From an uncultured Lachnospiraceae bacterium (lineage in GTDB: Bacteria; Bacillota; Clostridia; Lachnospirales; Lachnospiraceae): a stretch of DNA of 64,000 nt. Positions 17,018-25,825 of the stretch are shown here, in pieces; the first letter of the stretch is position 1; every line of letters starts with the position of its first letter. The stretch lies in assembly GCA_900551115.1 (NCBI GenBank), contig URUY01000014.1, positions 1-64,000 on the forward strand. Reading direction: 5' to 3'. Position numbers and translations under genes: made by a program. The notes below the pieces were generated by a model. That model was not told the DNA's origin. It searched no databases and saw only the letters and a program-made list of their open reading frames with translations.

Positions 17018-18598
17018 TTACTTCCCGCTATCTCCATAATTTGACAATACCCGTGCAGACGGGTCGTTTACATTGCATCCTTCCCATTCTTTATTTGGCA
17101 TCCAGAAATCAATTATCATTTCCGCCTGTCCCGGATAGTATTTTTCAAAAATTTCGCGATATGCCAGGGATTCTTTTGTAAATGGCCTTGCAAAATCATA
17201 TTTCTTACATCCCTCCTCAAATTCCTCATCCGAGTACAGCTTCTCCGCATAGTCTTTCAAATAGTCCACCATAGAGTGTCCTACTGCATCCGAAAATGCC
17301 GCTTTTTCCCGATAAAGTATTTCATCAGGGAGATAATCACCCTTGAACGCATATCTTAACAAATATTTTCCTTTCCCATAGATATTACGTTTTTTCTCCG
17401 GGTCGATTGCCATAACATACTTCACAAAATCCAAATCCCCGAACGGTACTCTTGCTTCCAGGGAATTTACAGATATGCACCTGTCAGCTCTCAGTACATC
17501 ATACATATGCAATTCCCTGATTCTTTTACAGGCTTCCTTTTGAAAGGCTTCTGCGTCCGGTGCAAAATCAGTATATTTATATCCGAATAATTCATCTGAA
17601 ATTTCACCGGTCAATATTACCCTGATATCCGTAGATTCGTGGATTGCCTTACAAATAAGATACATACCCATACTTGCCCGTATTGTTGTAATGTCATAGG
17701 TTCCGAGCAATGCAATGACTGTTTCCAGTGCTGAAAGCACATCCTCTTTCGTGATGATAACCTCGGTATGCTCACTGCCGATATAGTCCGCTACCTGCTT
17801 TGCATACTTTAAATCAATGGCATCCTCGCTCATTCCGATTGCAAATGTCTTAATCGGCTCTTTGCTCTTCTTTGCAGCAATCGCACATACCAGCGAGGAA
17901 TCCAGTCCGCCGGAAAGTAAAAATCCAACCTTTGCATCTGCTACCAGTCTCTTTTCCACACCGGCAACAAGCTTATCATGTATGTTTTTGCATATCGTTT
18001 CCAAATCATCACAAATCACTTCATCTACCCGGGTCATATCTCTGTAACAAATGAACTTTCCGGCTTTATAATAATGTCCCGGCGGGAACGGCATTACCTT
18101 ATCCACTAGCTGCACCAGGTTTTTAGGCTCACTTGCAAAACAGATGACTCCGTTCCTGTCATACCCGTAATACAAAGGCCTGATGCCAATCGGATCCCTT
18201 GCCGCAATGTATTCTCCGCTTTCACCATCATATACTATCAATGCATATTCTGCATCGAGCATGGAAAACATTTTTATTCCATACTCTCTGTACAGCGGTA
18301 ACAGAATCTCGCAGTCGCTGTCGCTTTTAAATGAATAGCCCTTTTGCGTAAGCTGCTTTTTTAAGCCTTCAAATCCATAGATTTCTCCGTTACATACTAT
18401 ATAACTGCCATCAAGCTCAAACGGTTGCATTCCTTCCTCTGTAAGCCCCATAATAGCAAGTCTGTGAAAGCCTAAAAAGCCTTTGCCTGTATCGATAATC
18501 CTGGAATCATCAGGACCTCTTGAAATTGTTTTTTCAAACCCCTTCTTAAATAACTCCAAAGTGGCGCCATGACCACAAAATCCCATAATAGAACACAT
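17018..18598 (-). CDS. asnB: Asparagine synthase (glutamine-hydrolysing)
   Basis: Makes asparagine from aspartate, ATP and glutamine. 526 residues. Cys2 (MCSIMGF) becomes the N-terminal nucleophile after Met removal; FHRLAIMG and CNGEIYGFEGL are class II amidotransferase motifs. The C-terminal synthetase domain has the PP-loop LSGGLDSSL (about 229-236). Close to the E. coli AsnB length, unlike the longer Bacillus types. CCGGAGG lies before the ATG. It follows amt by 120 bp without a clear terminator, so it may be part of glnN-amt-asnB. Confidence 0.94.
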   Translation of the reverse strand: MCSIMGFCGHGATLELFKKGFEKTISRGPDDSRIIDTGKGFLGFHRLAIMGLTEEGMQPFELDGSYIVCNGEIYGFEGLKKQLTQKGYSFKSDSDCEILLPLYREYGIKMFSMLDAEYALIVYDGESGEYIAARDPIGIRPLYYGYDRNGVICFASEPKNLVQLVDKVMPFPPGHYYKAGKFICYRDMTRVDEVICDDLETICKNIHDKLVAGVEKRLVADAKVGFLLSGGLDSSLVCAIAAKKSKEPIKTFAIGMSEDAIDLKYAKQVADYIGSEHTEVIITKEDVLSALETVIALLGTYDITTIRASMGMYLICKAIHESTDIRVILTGEISDELFGYKYTDFAPDAEAFQKEACKRIRELHMYDVLRADRCISVNSLEARVPFGDLDFVKYVMAIDPEKKRNIYGKGKYLLRYAFKGDYLPDEILYREKAAFSDAVGHSMVDYLKDYAEKLYSDEEFEEGCKKYDFARPFTKESLAYREIFEKYYPGQAEMIIDFWMPNKEWEGCNVNDPSARVLSNYGDSGK

Positions 18599-18718
18599 GT
18601 CTTTATCCTCCGGCTTACATAATCAGGGCAAGTGCTGTTCTCACAATCCCACCATCCTGTACTCGCTGTCAGCGATTTCCTACACTGCTTCTCTTTTTTC
18701 AAACGCTTTTCTGTTTCA
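18599..18718 (-). promoter_or_regulatory. amt-asnB gap with T-box stem-I-like sequence (uncertain)
   Basis: Minus-strand RNA contains GACAGCGAG, then ACAG-GAUGGUGGGA-UUGU, which resembles the 5' half of a T-box stem I (GAGA-type motif and the GGUGGNA bulge). No specifier loop or NNUGGNACCGCG antiterminator core can be found in the remaining ~70 bases, so at most this is a truncated relic. No tRNA-Asn-responsive switch is claimed. Confidence 0.2.
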
Positions 18719-20449
18719 TTATTCCACATCCTGAAGGGCATCATATCCCTCTTCACCGGTACGCACCTTCACAACATTTTCCACATCATATACAAATATC
18801 TTACCGTCTCCGATGTGTCCGGTATAAAGAACCTTCTTTGCCGTTTCGATTACCTTTCTTACAGGCACCTTACTTACAACAATATCAACCTGTACCTTAG
18901 GAAGAAGGTTTGTCTCTACAGGTGCGCCACGATAATATTCCGGCTTACCCTTCTGCACTCCGCAGCCAACTACATGGGATACCGTCATACCTGTAATTCC
19001 AAGTTCGCTCATGGATTTCTTCAGAGCCTCCAGCTTAGCTTCCTTACAGATAATCTGCACTTTGCTGAGTTTGGGAATACCTTCTGTTTTTTCAGTTTCT
19101 TTCTTCACAGGAACAGCCTCTGACATCGTATCTTCCTCAACCGGATTAGAAACAGCAGCTTCCGCATCCTCAGTATATTTCTCCATAGAGATTACAAAAT
19201 CAGGATAAGCCATATTTCCATGTTCACCGATATCCAAACCGGCAATCTCTTCTTCTGCTGATACTCTGATTCCGACAGTCGCCTTGAGTGCCAGCCATAC
19301 AAGGGAAGAAGTAATAAATGCAAACGCACCAACAGCTACAATACCGACCAGTTCTACTAAAAGAAGCTCAGCTCCGCCACCGTAGAACAAACCATTTCTT
19401 GTTGAAAGAGTTGTAACCCCTTCTTTTGCAAACAAACCAACACAAATTGTACCAAAGACGCCACAGCACAGATGTACGCTTGTCGCACCAACGGGATCAT
19501 CGACTTTAATCCGGTCAAAGAACATTACTGCAAATACTACGATAACACCTGCAATTGCGCCGATAATCAGCGATGCCTCTACGGTAACATATGCGCAGCT
19601 TCCGGTTATTCCTACCAGTCCGGCCAGACATCCGTTTATTGTCATGCCTAAATCCGGCTTTCCGAGGAAAATCCATGCAACTGCCGTTGATGTAACAACT
19701 GCTGCGATAGCAGAGGTATTTGTTGTCATCAGAATATGCATAACATCTGCCGGGTTCTGAAAGCTCATGGTAGAACCGGGGTTAAAGCCAAACCATCCAA
19801 GCCAAAGCACAAATAAACCAATTACTGCCAATGACATATTATGTCCCGGAATCGCACGAGGCTTTCCGTCCTTACCATACTTACCGATACGAGGTCCTAA
19901 AATCAACGCTCCTGACAAAGCTGCCCATCCACCAAGTGAATGCACTACCGTATCACCTGCAAAATCCATAAATCCAAGATTGGCAAGCCAGCCGCCGCCC
20001 CATACCCAGTGTCCTATAACCGGATAAATGAATAAGGTGAGTACAAAGGAAAATATAATAAAGGAAATATATTTTACTCTTTCTGCAACTGCACCGGATA
20101 CAATTGTTGCTGCAGTCCCGCAGAATACTAACTGAAAGAAGAATTTTCCCCAAAACGGTACATTGGAAGTCAATGTATTGTCATAAAAGGAATGGTCTTC
20201 TGTTCCGAGAATAAACAGGTGCTGTGTTCCTATAAATGGATTATCACCGCCAAACATCAGTCCCCATCCCAGTAATATGAATCCCAAAGATGATACCGCA
20301 AATACAATAAAATTCTTTGACAGAATGTTTACCGTATTTTTTGACCTTGCCATACCTGCTTCTACGGAGGCAAAACCGAGATTCATGAAAAACACCAGGA
20401 TTGCTGCAAGAAATACCCACACTGTATCGATAATCATTTCTACTGTCAT
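18719..20449 (-). CDS. amt: Ammonium transporter fused to a C-terminal PII signalling domain
   Basis: 576 residues from ATG 20449 (AAAGAGG upstream; a TTG three codons earlier is less likely). Residues 1 to about 405 are an Amt/Mep channel: VFLAAILVFFMNLGFASVEAG, the WGGGWLANLGFMDFAGDTVVHSLGGWAALSGA pore region and multiple hydrophobic spans. An acidic linker (about 410-459) leads to a complete PII (GlnB/GlnK) domain at 460-576 with the T-loop YYRGAPVETNLLPKV and the PII signature TGHIGDGKIFV. Ordinary PII proteins are separate and plug the channel from the cytosol; here plug and channel are one chain. The position of the uridylylated tyrosine of E. coli GlnB (Tyr51) is Val. Follows glnN by 30 bp, so probably shares its leader. 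Confidence 0.93.
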   Translation of the reverse strand: MTVEMIIDTVWVFLAAILVFFMNLGFASVEAGMARSKNTVNILSKNFIVFAVSSLGFILLGWGLMFGGDNPFIGTQHLFILGTEDHSFYDNTLTSNVPFWGKFFFQLVFCGTAATIVSGAVAERVKYISFIIFSFVLTLFIYPVIGHWVWGGGWLANLGFMDFAGDTVVHSLGGWAALSGALILGPRIGKYGKDGKPRAIPGHNMSLAVIGLFVLWLGWFGFNPGSTMSFQNPADVMHILMTTNTSAIAAVVTSTAVAWIFLGKPDLGMTINGCLAGLVGITGSCAYVTVEASLIIGAIAGVIVVFAVMFFDRIKVDDPVGATSVHLCCGVFGTICVGLFAKEGVTTLSTRNGLFYGGGAELLLVELVGIVAVGAFAFITSSLVWLALKATVGIRVSAEEEIAGLDIGEHGNMAYPDFVISMEKYTEDAEAAVSNPVEEDTMSEAVPVKKETEKTEGIPKLSKVQIICKEAKLEALKKSMSELGITGMTVSHVVGCGVQKGKPEYYRGAPVETNLLPKVQVDIVVSKVPVRKVIETAKKVLYTGHIGDGKIFVYDVENVVKVRTGEEGYDALQDVE

Positions 20450-20479
20450 ATTAATCAACCTCTTTCCTGTAATAAAATT

Positions 20480-22576
20480 TTATTTTACACCAAACAAAAT
20501 TTCTCCGTAGGTCGGGAACGGCCAGTAGTCTGCTGCCGTAATTACCTCTGCCTCATCCGCTACAGCTCTAAGCTCCTGCATTTTCACAAGAACCTTGTCT
20601 CTGATGGCAGCTGCTTCTTCCAAAATACCATTCGTCTCCTTCAGGCTCATAACTGCCTTTTCCAATTCCGATATCTTTGTATCAATCTGCTCGGCAATTA
20701 CGGAAAGCTTTGAAACCATTTTCTTTTCATAGGTACATGTAATGTCACCTGAAAGCGACTTCTTTGCAACAGCCACATTTGCCAGTTCTAAAGCATAGCC
20801 CTCTACAGCAGGCAGAATCTGTTTTCTTGCCATATCCACCATTGTATTTGCTTCAATGGTGACTGACTTACAATAGTTCTCAAGCATAATATCACATCTT
20901 GATTTAAGCTCTGCTTTGGTAAATACCTTATGTTCTGTGAGCATCTTCACATTCTTCTCATCCAATAGATGCGGCATACAGTCTACCGTGGTACGATAAT
21001 TCAACAAGCCTCTCTTCGTTGTGGCTTCCGTAATCCATGACTCGTCATATCCGTTTCCGTTAAAGAGAATATGCTTATGGTCTTTGATGGTTTTACGAAT
21101 CATTTCATGAAGCGCCGTTTCAAAGTCTTCCACACCTTCCAATCTGTCCGCATATACCTTCAGGCTTTCAGCAACTGCACTGTTTAACATAATATTTGCA
21201 CAGGAAATGCTGTTGGATGAGCCAAGCATTCTGAACTCAAACTTATTTCCCGTAAAGGCAAACGGTGAAGTACGGTTACGGTCTGTATTATCTCTTGCAA
21301 ACTTGGGTAATACATCAACTCCCAGCTTCATGGTAGTTGTTTCTGTACCCTTATAAGGTTCGTTCTTTTCAATGGCTTCCAGAATTGCAGTAAGCTCATC
21401 CCCAAGGAAAATGGATACCACTGCCGGAGGCGCCTCATTTGCTCCGAGTCTATGGTCATTACCTGCTGTTGCAACAGACAGTCTGAGTAAATCCTGATAA
21501 GTATCAACTGCCTTAATGACTGCACAAAGGAATAATAAGAACTGTGCATTTTCATAAGGTGTTTCGCCGGGTGAAAGAAGGTTTACACCTGCATCCGTTG
21601 CAATCGACCAGTTATTGTGCTTGCCGCTTCCGTTTACACCTGCAAAAGGTTTTTCATGTAAGAGGCATACCAGACCATGCTTTGCAGCAATCTTCTGCAT
21701 GATTTCCATTGTCAGCTGATTATGGTCTGCTGCAATGTTAGTAGTTGCATAAATCGGTGCCAGCTCATGCTGTGCAGGAGCAACCTCGTTATGCTCTGTT
21801 TTTGCCAGCACGCCGAGCTTCCACAGCTCCTCGTTTAATTCTTCCATATATGCTGCCACTCTGGGCTTAATTACACCAAAGTAATGATCATCCAGTTCCT
21901 GTCCTTTGGGTGGCTTTGCACCAAAGAGCGTACGTCCTGTGAACATTAAATCCTTACGCTTTTCATACATTGCTTTGTCTACAAGGAAGTACTCCTGCTC
22001 AGGTCCTACCGATGTTCGGACACATTTCACTTCATCATTTCCAAATAAATGAAGGATTCGCAATGCCTGACGATTCAAAGCCTCCATAGAACGAAGTAAC
22101 GGCGTTTTCTTATCCAATGCCTCTCCGCCATAAGAACAAAATGCAGTAGGGATACATAAGGTTTTACCTTTGATAAACGCATAAGAGGTAGGGTCCCATG
22201 CGGTATAGCCTCTTGCTTCAAAGGTAGCTCTTAACCCGCCCGAAGGGAATGAGGATGCATCCGGTTCTCCCTGAATCAATTCCTTACCGGAAAACTCCAT
22301 TAATACTCCGCCATCCGGTGACGGAGAGATAAAGCTGTCATGCTTTTCTGCCGTAATGCCGGTAAGCGGCTGAAACCAATGTGTATAATGTGTTGCGCCC
22401 TTATCAACTGCCCAGTTTTTCATTGCCTCTGCAACAGCATTTGCTACAGATAAATCAAGGGTCGCTCCTTCATCAATCGTCTTTCTTAATGACTGATATA
22501 CCTTTGCTGAAAGCTTTGCCTTCATTACTCTGTCATCAAACACCAGGCATCCAAAATAATCATCAATTTTTTTCAT
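20480..22576 (-). CDS. glnN: Type III glutamine synthetase
   Basis: Makes glutamine from glutamate, ammonia and ATP. 698 residues from ATG 22576, the length of GSIII (about 700-730) rather than GSI (about 440). GSIII features: GGLRATFEARGYTAWDPTS near the N-terminus, GPEQEYFLVD, AKTEHNEVAPAQHELAPI, HEKPFAGVNGSGKHNNWS and FEFRMLGSSNSI. The frame extends 27 codons upstream into tandem repeats; AAGGAGG 6 bp before ATG 22576 settles the start. Preceded by a hexaloop/terminator leader and followed closely by amt. A second, short glutamine synthetase is at 30820. Confidence 0.96.
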   Translation of the reverse strand: MKKIDDYFGCLVFDDRVMKAKLSAKVYQSLRKTIDEGATLDLSVANAVAEAMKNWAVDKGATHYTHWFQPLTGITAEKHDSFISPSPDGGVLMEFSGKELIQGEPDASSFPSGGLRATFEARGYTAWDPTSYAFIKGKTLCIPTAFCSYGGEALDKKTPLLRSMEALNRQALRILHLFGNDEVKCVRTSVGPEQEYFLVDKAMYEKRKDLMFTGRTLFGAKPPKGQELDDHYFGVIKPRVAAYMEELNEELWKLGVLAKTEHNEVAPAQHELAPIYATTNIAADHNQLTMEIMQKIAAKHGLVCLLHEKPFAGVNGSGKHNNWSIATDAGVNLLSPGETPYENAQFLLFLCAVIKAVDTYQDLLRLSVATAGNDHRLGANEAPPAVVSIFLGDELTAILEAIEKNEPYKGTETTTMKLGVDVLPKFARDNTDRNRTSPFAFTGNKFEFRMLGSSNSISCANIMLNSAVAESLKVYADRLEGVEDFETALHEMIRKTIKDHKHILFNGNGYDESWITEATTKRGLLNYRTTVDCMPHLLDEKNVKMLTEHKVFTKAELKSRCDIMLENYCKSVTIEANTMVDMARKQILPAVEGYALELANVAVAKKSLSGDITCTYEKKMVSKLSVIAEQIDTKISELEKAVMSLKETNGILEEAAAIRDKVLVKMQELRAVADEAEVITAADYWPFPTYGEILFGVK

Positions 22577-22583
22577 AACAATC

Positions 22584-22703
22584 CTCCTTGTTTTTGCGAA
22601 GCAAAAATCCGAACCCCATGTGAGGAGAGGATTTGCCTCCTTGTTTTTGCGAAGCAAAAATCCGAACTCCCACGTGAGGAGAGGATTTGCCTCCTTGTTT
22701 TTG
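22584..22703 (-). repeat. Tandem 53/54-bp repeat carrying Shine-Dalgarno sequences, glnN 5' UTR
   Basis: Two near-identical units (22703-22650 and 22649-22597) plus the first 13 bases of a third (22596-22584). Each begins CAAAAACAAGGAGG. In the full units GGAGG is followed by CAAAT-CCTC, which would pair with it; the hairpin TTTTTGC-TTC-GCAAAAA spans the unit junctions. Only the third, partial unit leaves AAGGAGG free, 6 bases from the glnN start codon. Confidence 0.85.
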
Positions 22704-22714
22704 ACTATCTATAA

Positions 22715-22763
22715 GAGAAAAGCGCCTTTAATGTTTAAAAACATTAAAGACGCCATTGCCTTC
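22715..22763 (-). promoter_or_regulatory. ANTAR-type hexaloop/terminator leader of glnN
   Basis: Hairpin GAAGGC-AAUGGC-GUCUUU (22763-22746), hexaloop with A1 and G4. Its 3' arm is also the start of a 14-bp terminator stem GCGUCUUUAAUGUU/AACAUUAAAGGCGC (22753-22722, loop UUUA), followed by UUUUCUC. Here the terminator uses the 3' arm of the hexaloop hairpin, while in gdhA and purC it uses the 5' arm and loop; the mutual exclusion is the same. Confidence 0.8.
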
Positions 22764-22770
22764 TTCACTT

Positions 22771-22800
22771 ATTATGTTTTCTACACAACACCCTGTGCAA
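22771..22800 (-). promoter_or_regulatory. Probable glnN promoter overlapping the gdhA stop codon
   Basis: Minus strand TTGCAC (22800-22795), 18-bp spacer, CATAAT (22776-22771). Weaker than the other nitrogen promoters. The -35 lies inside gdhA. Transcripts reading through from gdhA would meet the same attenuator. Confidence 0.5.
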
Positions 22801-24139
22801 GCATTGCGTCTGCAACTTTTTCAAATCCTGCTATATTAGCACCTGCTACATAGTTGCCGTCCATATTGTATCTCTTCGCTGCATCAACCATATTATGACA
22901 AATGTTTACCATAATATCTTTGAGCTTACTGTCAACCTCTTCAAATGACCAGCTCAGTCTCTCACTGTTCTGTGACATTTCCAATGCCGAGGTAGCAACA
23001 CCACCTGCGTTTGCAGCCTTACCGGGAGCAAAGATAACGCCCTTTGACTGTAAGTATTCCGTTGCCTTTAGTGTTGTCGGCATGTTTGCACCTTCGCACA
23101 CCGCAAGACATCCGTTTGCAACCAAAAGCTTTGCAGCTTCCAAATCAAGTTCATTCTGTGTGGCACAGGGCAGGGCAATGTCAACCTTTACAGACCACAC
23201 ACCTAAGTCACTGCCATCGATAGTGGATTTACCATCATGGTATTCTGCATTCGGACGGTACTTCTTATATTCCGTAAGCCTGCCTCTCTTCACTTCCTTG
23301 ATTTCCTTCAATGCTGCAACATCGATTCCGTCCGAATCATATACCCAGCCGGTAGAATCACTGACTGTCACAACCTTTGCTCCTAACTGTTCGGCCTTCT
23401 GTGTTGCATAAATTGCTACATTACCTGAACCGGATACCGCAACTGTTTTTCCTTTCAGTTCAATGCCATTCAATTTCAGAAGCTCATCAGTCAGATAAAG
23501 CAAACCATAACCGGTAGCTTCCGTTCTTGCAAGAGAACCGCCATAGCTGAGTCCCTTTCCTGTAAGAACACCTTCATATACACTGCGAAGCCTCTTATAC
23601 TGTCCGAACATATATCCGATTTCTCTTGCTCCGGTTCCGATATCACCTGCCGGAACGTCTGTATCTGCTCCTATGTACTTGTAAAGCTCTGTCATAAAGC
23701 TTTGGCAAAATGCCATAATCTCTCTGTCTGATTTGCCCTTAGGGTCAAAATCCGAACCGCCCTTTCCGCCGCCGATTGGAAGACTGGTAAGGGAATTCTT
23801 GAAAATCTGTTCAAATCCAAGGAACTTTATTATTCCAAGATTTACAGACGGATGTAATCTGAGTCCTCCCTTGTAAGGCCCTATAGCGTTGTTGAACTGT
23901 ACTCTGAAGCCTCTGTTAACCTGTACCTGCCCCTTATCGTCTACCCAGGGCACACGGAACATAATCTGTCTGTCCGGCTCTGTGATTCTTTCTAAAATGG
24001 CATTGCTCCTGTAAAGCTTTTCATTGGCATCAATCACTGCTCTTAAAGAATTAAGAACTTCCGTAACCGCCTGTATGAATTCCGGCTGGTCTCCGTTCTT
24101 TTGTTTTACAAGCTCTAATGCCTCATCAACATATGACAT
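22781..24139 (-). CDS. gdhA: NADP-specific glutamate dehydrogenase
   Basis: Reductive amination of 2-oxoglutarate to glutamate with ammonia and NADPH (biosynthetic direction). 452 residues, typical of hexameric NADP-type enzymes such as E. coli GdhA. Catalytic region PIGGGKGGSDFDPKGKSDREIMAFCQ, substrate-binding YKGGLRLHPSVNLGIIKFLGFEQ, and the nucleotide fold GKTVAVSGSGNVAIYATQKAEQLG. Has its own promoter and leader in the 188-bp gap after gltD and lies directly upstream of glnN. The genome region thus offers both the low-affinity GDH and the high-affinity GS/GOGAT routes. Confidence 0.96.
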   Translation of the reverse strand: MSYVDEALELVKQKNGDQPEFIQAVTEVLNSLRAVIDANEKLYRSNAILERITEPDRQIMFRVPWVDDKGQVQVNRGFRVQFNNAIGPYKGGLRLHPSVNLGIIKFLGFEQIFKNSLTSLPIGGGKGGSDFDPKGKSDREIMAFCQSFMTELYKYIGADTDVPAGDIGTGAREIGYMFGQYKRLRSVYEGVLTGKGLSYGGSLARTEATGYGLLYLTDELLKLNGIELKGKTVAVSGSGNVAIYATQKAEQLGAKVVTVSDSTGWVYDSDGIDVAALKEIKEVKRGRLTEYKKYRPNAEYHDGKSTIDGSDLGVWSVKVDIALPCATQNELDLEAAKLLVANGCLAVCEGANMPTTLKATEYLQSKGVIFAPGKAANAGGVATSALEMSQNSERLSWSFEEVDSKLKDIMVNICHNMVDAAKRYNMDGNYVAGANIAGFEKVADAMLAQGVV

Positions 24140-24203
24140 GTTAAATCCTCCTTATTTTGGGGTATTTTTTCTCCCTTGATTGTCAAGCTTTTATGGTAAT
24201 AAC

Positions 24204-24255
24204 AAAAAGGGCAATGGGGCTCTAAGAATAAATTCTTAAAGACGCCATTGCCTTT
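24204..24255 (-). promoter_or_regulatory. ANTAR-type hexaloop/terminator leader of gdhA
   Basis: Hairpin AAAGGC-AAUGGC-GUCUUU (24255-24238), hexaloop with A1 and G4. The overlapping terminator pairs GGCAAUGG with CCAUUGCC (24252-24245 with 24217-24210), encloses a 9-bp CUUUAAGAA/UUCUUAGAG stem, and is followed by CUUUUUG. No second hexaloop hairpin is visible before or after it. Confidence 0.82.
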
Positions 24256-24264
24256 ATGTTGTCG

Positions 24265-24293
24265 ATAATACACCTAACAAAAATCATTGTCAA
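24265..24293 (-). promoter_or_regulatory. Sigma-A promoter of gdhA
   Basis: Minus strand TTGACA (24293-24288), 17-bp spacer, TATTAT (24270-24265). The predicted start is about 5-8 bases before the hexaloop hairpin. Strong constitutive-looking promoter, fitting control at termination. Confidence 0.88.
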
Positions 24294-24327
24294 TATGTTT
24301 TTTTAGTTTTTCTTCCCGGTTTTTAAT

Positions 24328-25806
24328 CTAATGATATCCCATAAGGCTAAAATCTACTTCCTTTGCACATTCCCTTCCCTGATGAATCGCCTTAACCACA
24401 AGAGATTGCCCGGTGTGCATGTCTCCGGCAGTATATATTTTCTCTACGGATGTCTGAAAGCTTCCCACAGCAGTCTTCACATTGCTTCTTTCATCCAGTT
24501 CAAAACCAAATGCATCTGCTGTATACTTCTGAGACCCCAAAAAACCTGCTGCAATCAGTACAAGCTGTGCGTTAAGCGTTTGCTCACTGTTTGGAATCTC
24601 TTTCATAACCATACGTCCGCTGTCCGGGTCCTTCTCCCATGCAAGCTTTACAAGCTTTACGGCAGACAGCTTTCCCTTCTCATCCTTTACGAATTCTTTT
24701 ACTGTAGACTCGTAAATACGCGGGTCGTGTCCAAACAGACAAATTGCCTCTTCCTGACCGTAATCCGTTTTACAAACCTTAGGCCATTCCGGCCAGGGAT
24801 TGGTTTCGCTTCTTTGCTCCGATGCTTTCGGCATCATCTCTATCTGGGTAACAGACCTTGCACCCAGACGGATGGAGGTTCCGACACAGTCATTACCCGT
24901 GTCACCGCCACCGATAATAACGACATCTTTATCCTGTACCGATACATATGCTTTATCTTCAAACCCGCTGTCCAACAGACTCTTTGTTACTCCTTTCAAA
25001 AAATCCACTGCAAAATAAATTCCCTTTGCATCCCTTCCTGCCACATTAATATCTCTCGGATTGGAAGCACCGCAGCAGAAAACTACCCGGTCAAATTCAT
25101 CAAACAGCTTCTTTGCATCCACATCCTTGCCCACATCCACATTGGTAATAAATGTGATTCCTTCTTCCTCCATAATCTTCACTTTTCGTTCAATGATATG
25201 CTTTTCAAGCTTCATATTGGGAATGCCATACATCAGCAGGCCGCCGACTCTGTCACTGCGTTCATATACACAAACCGTATGGCCACGTTTATTTAACTGA
25301 TCAGCCACAGCAAGCCCTGCGGGGCCGCTTCCCACAACTGCCACTCTTTTCCCTGTGCGTACTTTGGGCGGCTTTGGTCCTGCCAGCCCGTTTTCATATG
25401 CATACTCAATAATTGCATACTCATTTTCCTTTGTGGCTACCGGTTTCCCGAACAGCCCGCAGGTACATGCATTTTCACAAAGAGCGGGACATACTCTCGA
25501 TGTGAATTCCGGAAAATTATTTGTCTTTTTAAGTCTGTTATAGGCACTTTCCCAGTTTCCGGTATATACCAAATCATTCCATTCAGGCACAAGGTTATGA
25601 AGCGGACAACCGGACGTCATCCCGGCTATCGTCATTCCTGACTGGCAGAACGGTACGCCGCAATCCATGCACCTTGCACCCTGCTTTTGTTGTTCCTTTC
25701 TCGTAAGATGTTCATGGAATTCATTAAAGTGCTTTATTCTTTTTTCCGCATCTTCCGCCTTTGATACTATTCTCTCATATTCCAAAAATCCTGTTGGCTT
25801 ACCCAT
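24328..25806 (-). CDS. gltD: Glutamate synthase small subunit (NADPH oxidoreductase)
   Basis: Feeds electrons from NADPH through FAD and Fe-S clusters to GltB. 492 residues. The N-terminal cysteine-rich region (CMDCGVPFCQ, GCPLHNLVP, RVCPALCENACTCG) binds two 4Fe-4S clusters. FAD fold VAVVGSGPAGLAVADQLNKRG is near residue 150 and the NADPH fold VVIIGGGDTGNDC near 290. Begins 19 bp after gltB and is cotranscribed with it. Confidence 0.96.
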   Translation of the reverse strand: MGKPTGFLEYERIVSKAEDAEKRIKHFNEFHEHLTRKEQQKQGARCMDCGVPFCQSGMTIAGMTSGCPLHNLVPEWNDLVYTGNWESAYNRLKKTNNFPEFTSRVCPALCENACTCGLFGKPVATKENEYAIIEYAYENGLAGPKPPKVRTGKRVAVVGSGPAGLAVADQLNKRGHTVCVYERSDRVGGLLMYGIPNMKLEKHIIERKVKIMEEEGITFITNVDVGKDVDAKKLFDEFDRVVFCCGASNPRDINVAGRDAKGIYFAVDFLKGVTKSLLDSGFEDKAYVSVQDKDVVIIGGGDTGNDCVGTSIRLGARSVTQIEMMPKASEQRSETNPWPEWPKVCKTDYGQEEAICLFGHDPRIYESTVKEFVKDEKGKLSAVKLVKLAWEKDPDSGRMVMKEIPNSEQTLNAQLVLIAAGFLGSQKYTADAFGFELDERSNVKTAVGSFQTSVEKIYTAGDMHTGQSLVVKAIHQGRECAKEVDFSLMGYH

Positions 25807-25825
25807 TTATATACCTCCAATCCGC

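Noticed and set aside
18472..18756. 94-codon minus-strand frame across the amt-asnB gap as a small gene
   Set aside because: It overlaps the coding ends of both neighbours in another frame and has no ribosome site of its own; the gap is more likely regulatory or empty.
22584..22703. glnN-leader repeats as a CRISPR array
   Set aside because: Units are directly contiguous without variable spacers and there are only two and a fraction copies.
24331..25296. 321-codon plus-strand open frame inside gltD
   Set aside because: Opposite-strand shadow of a clearly conserved gene. It has cysteine-rich random composition and no ribosome site or family similarity.
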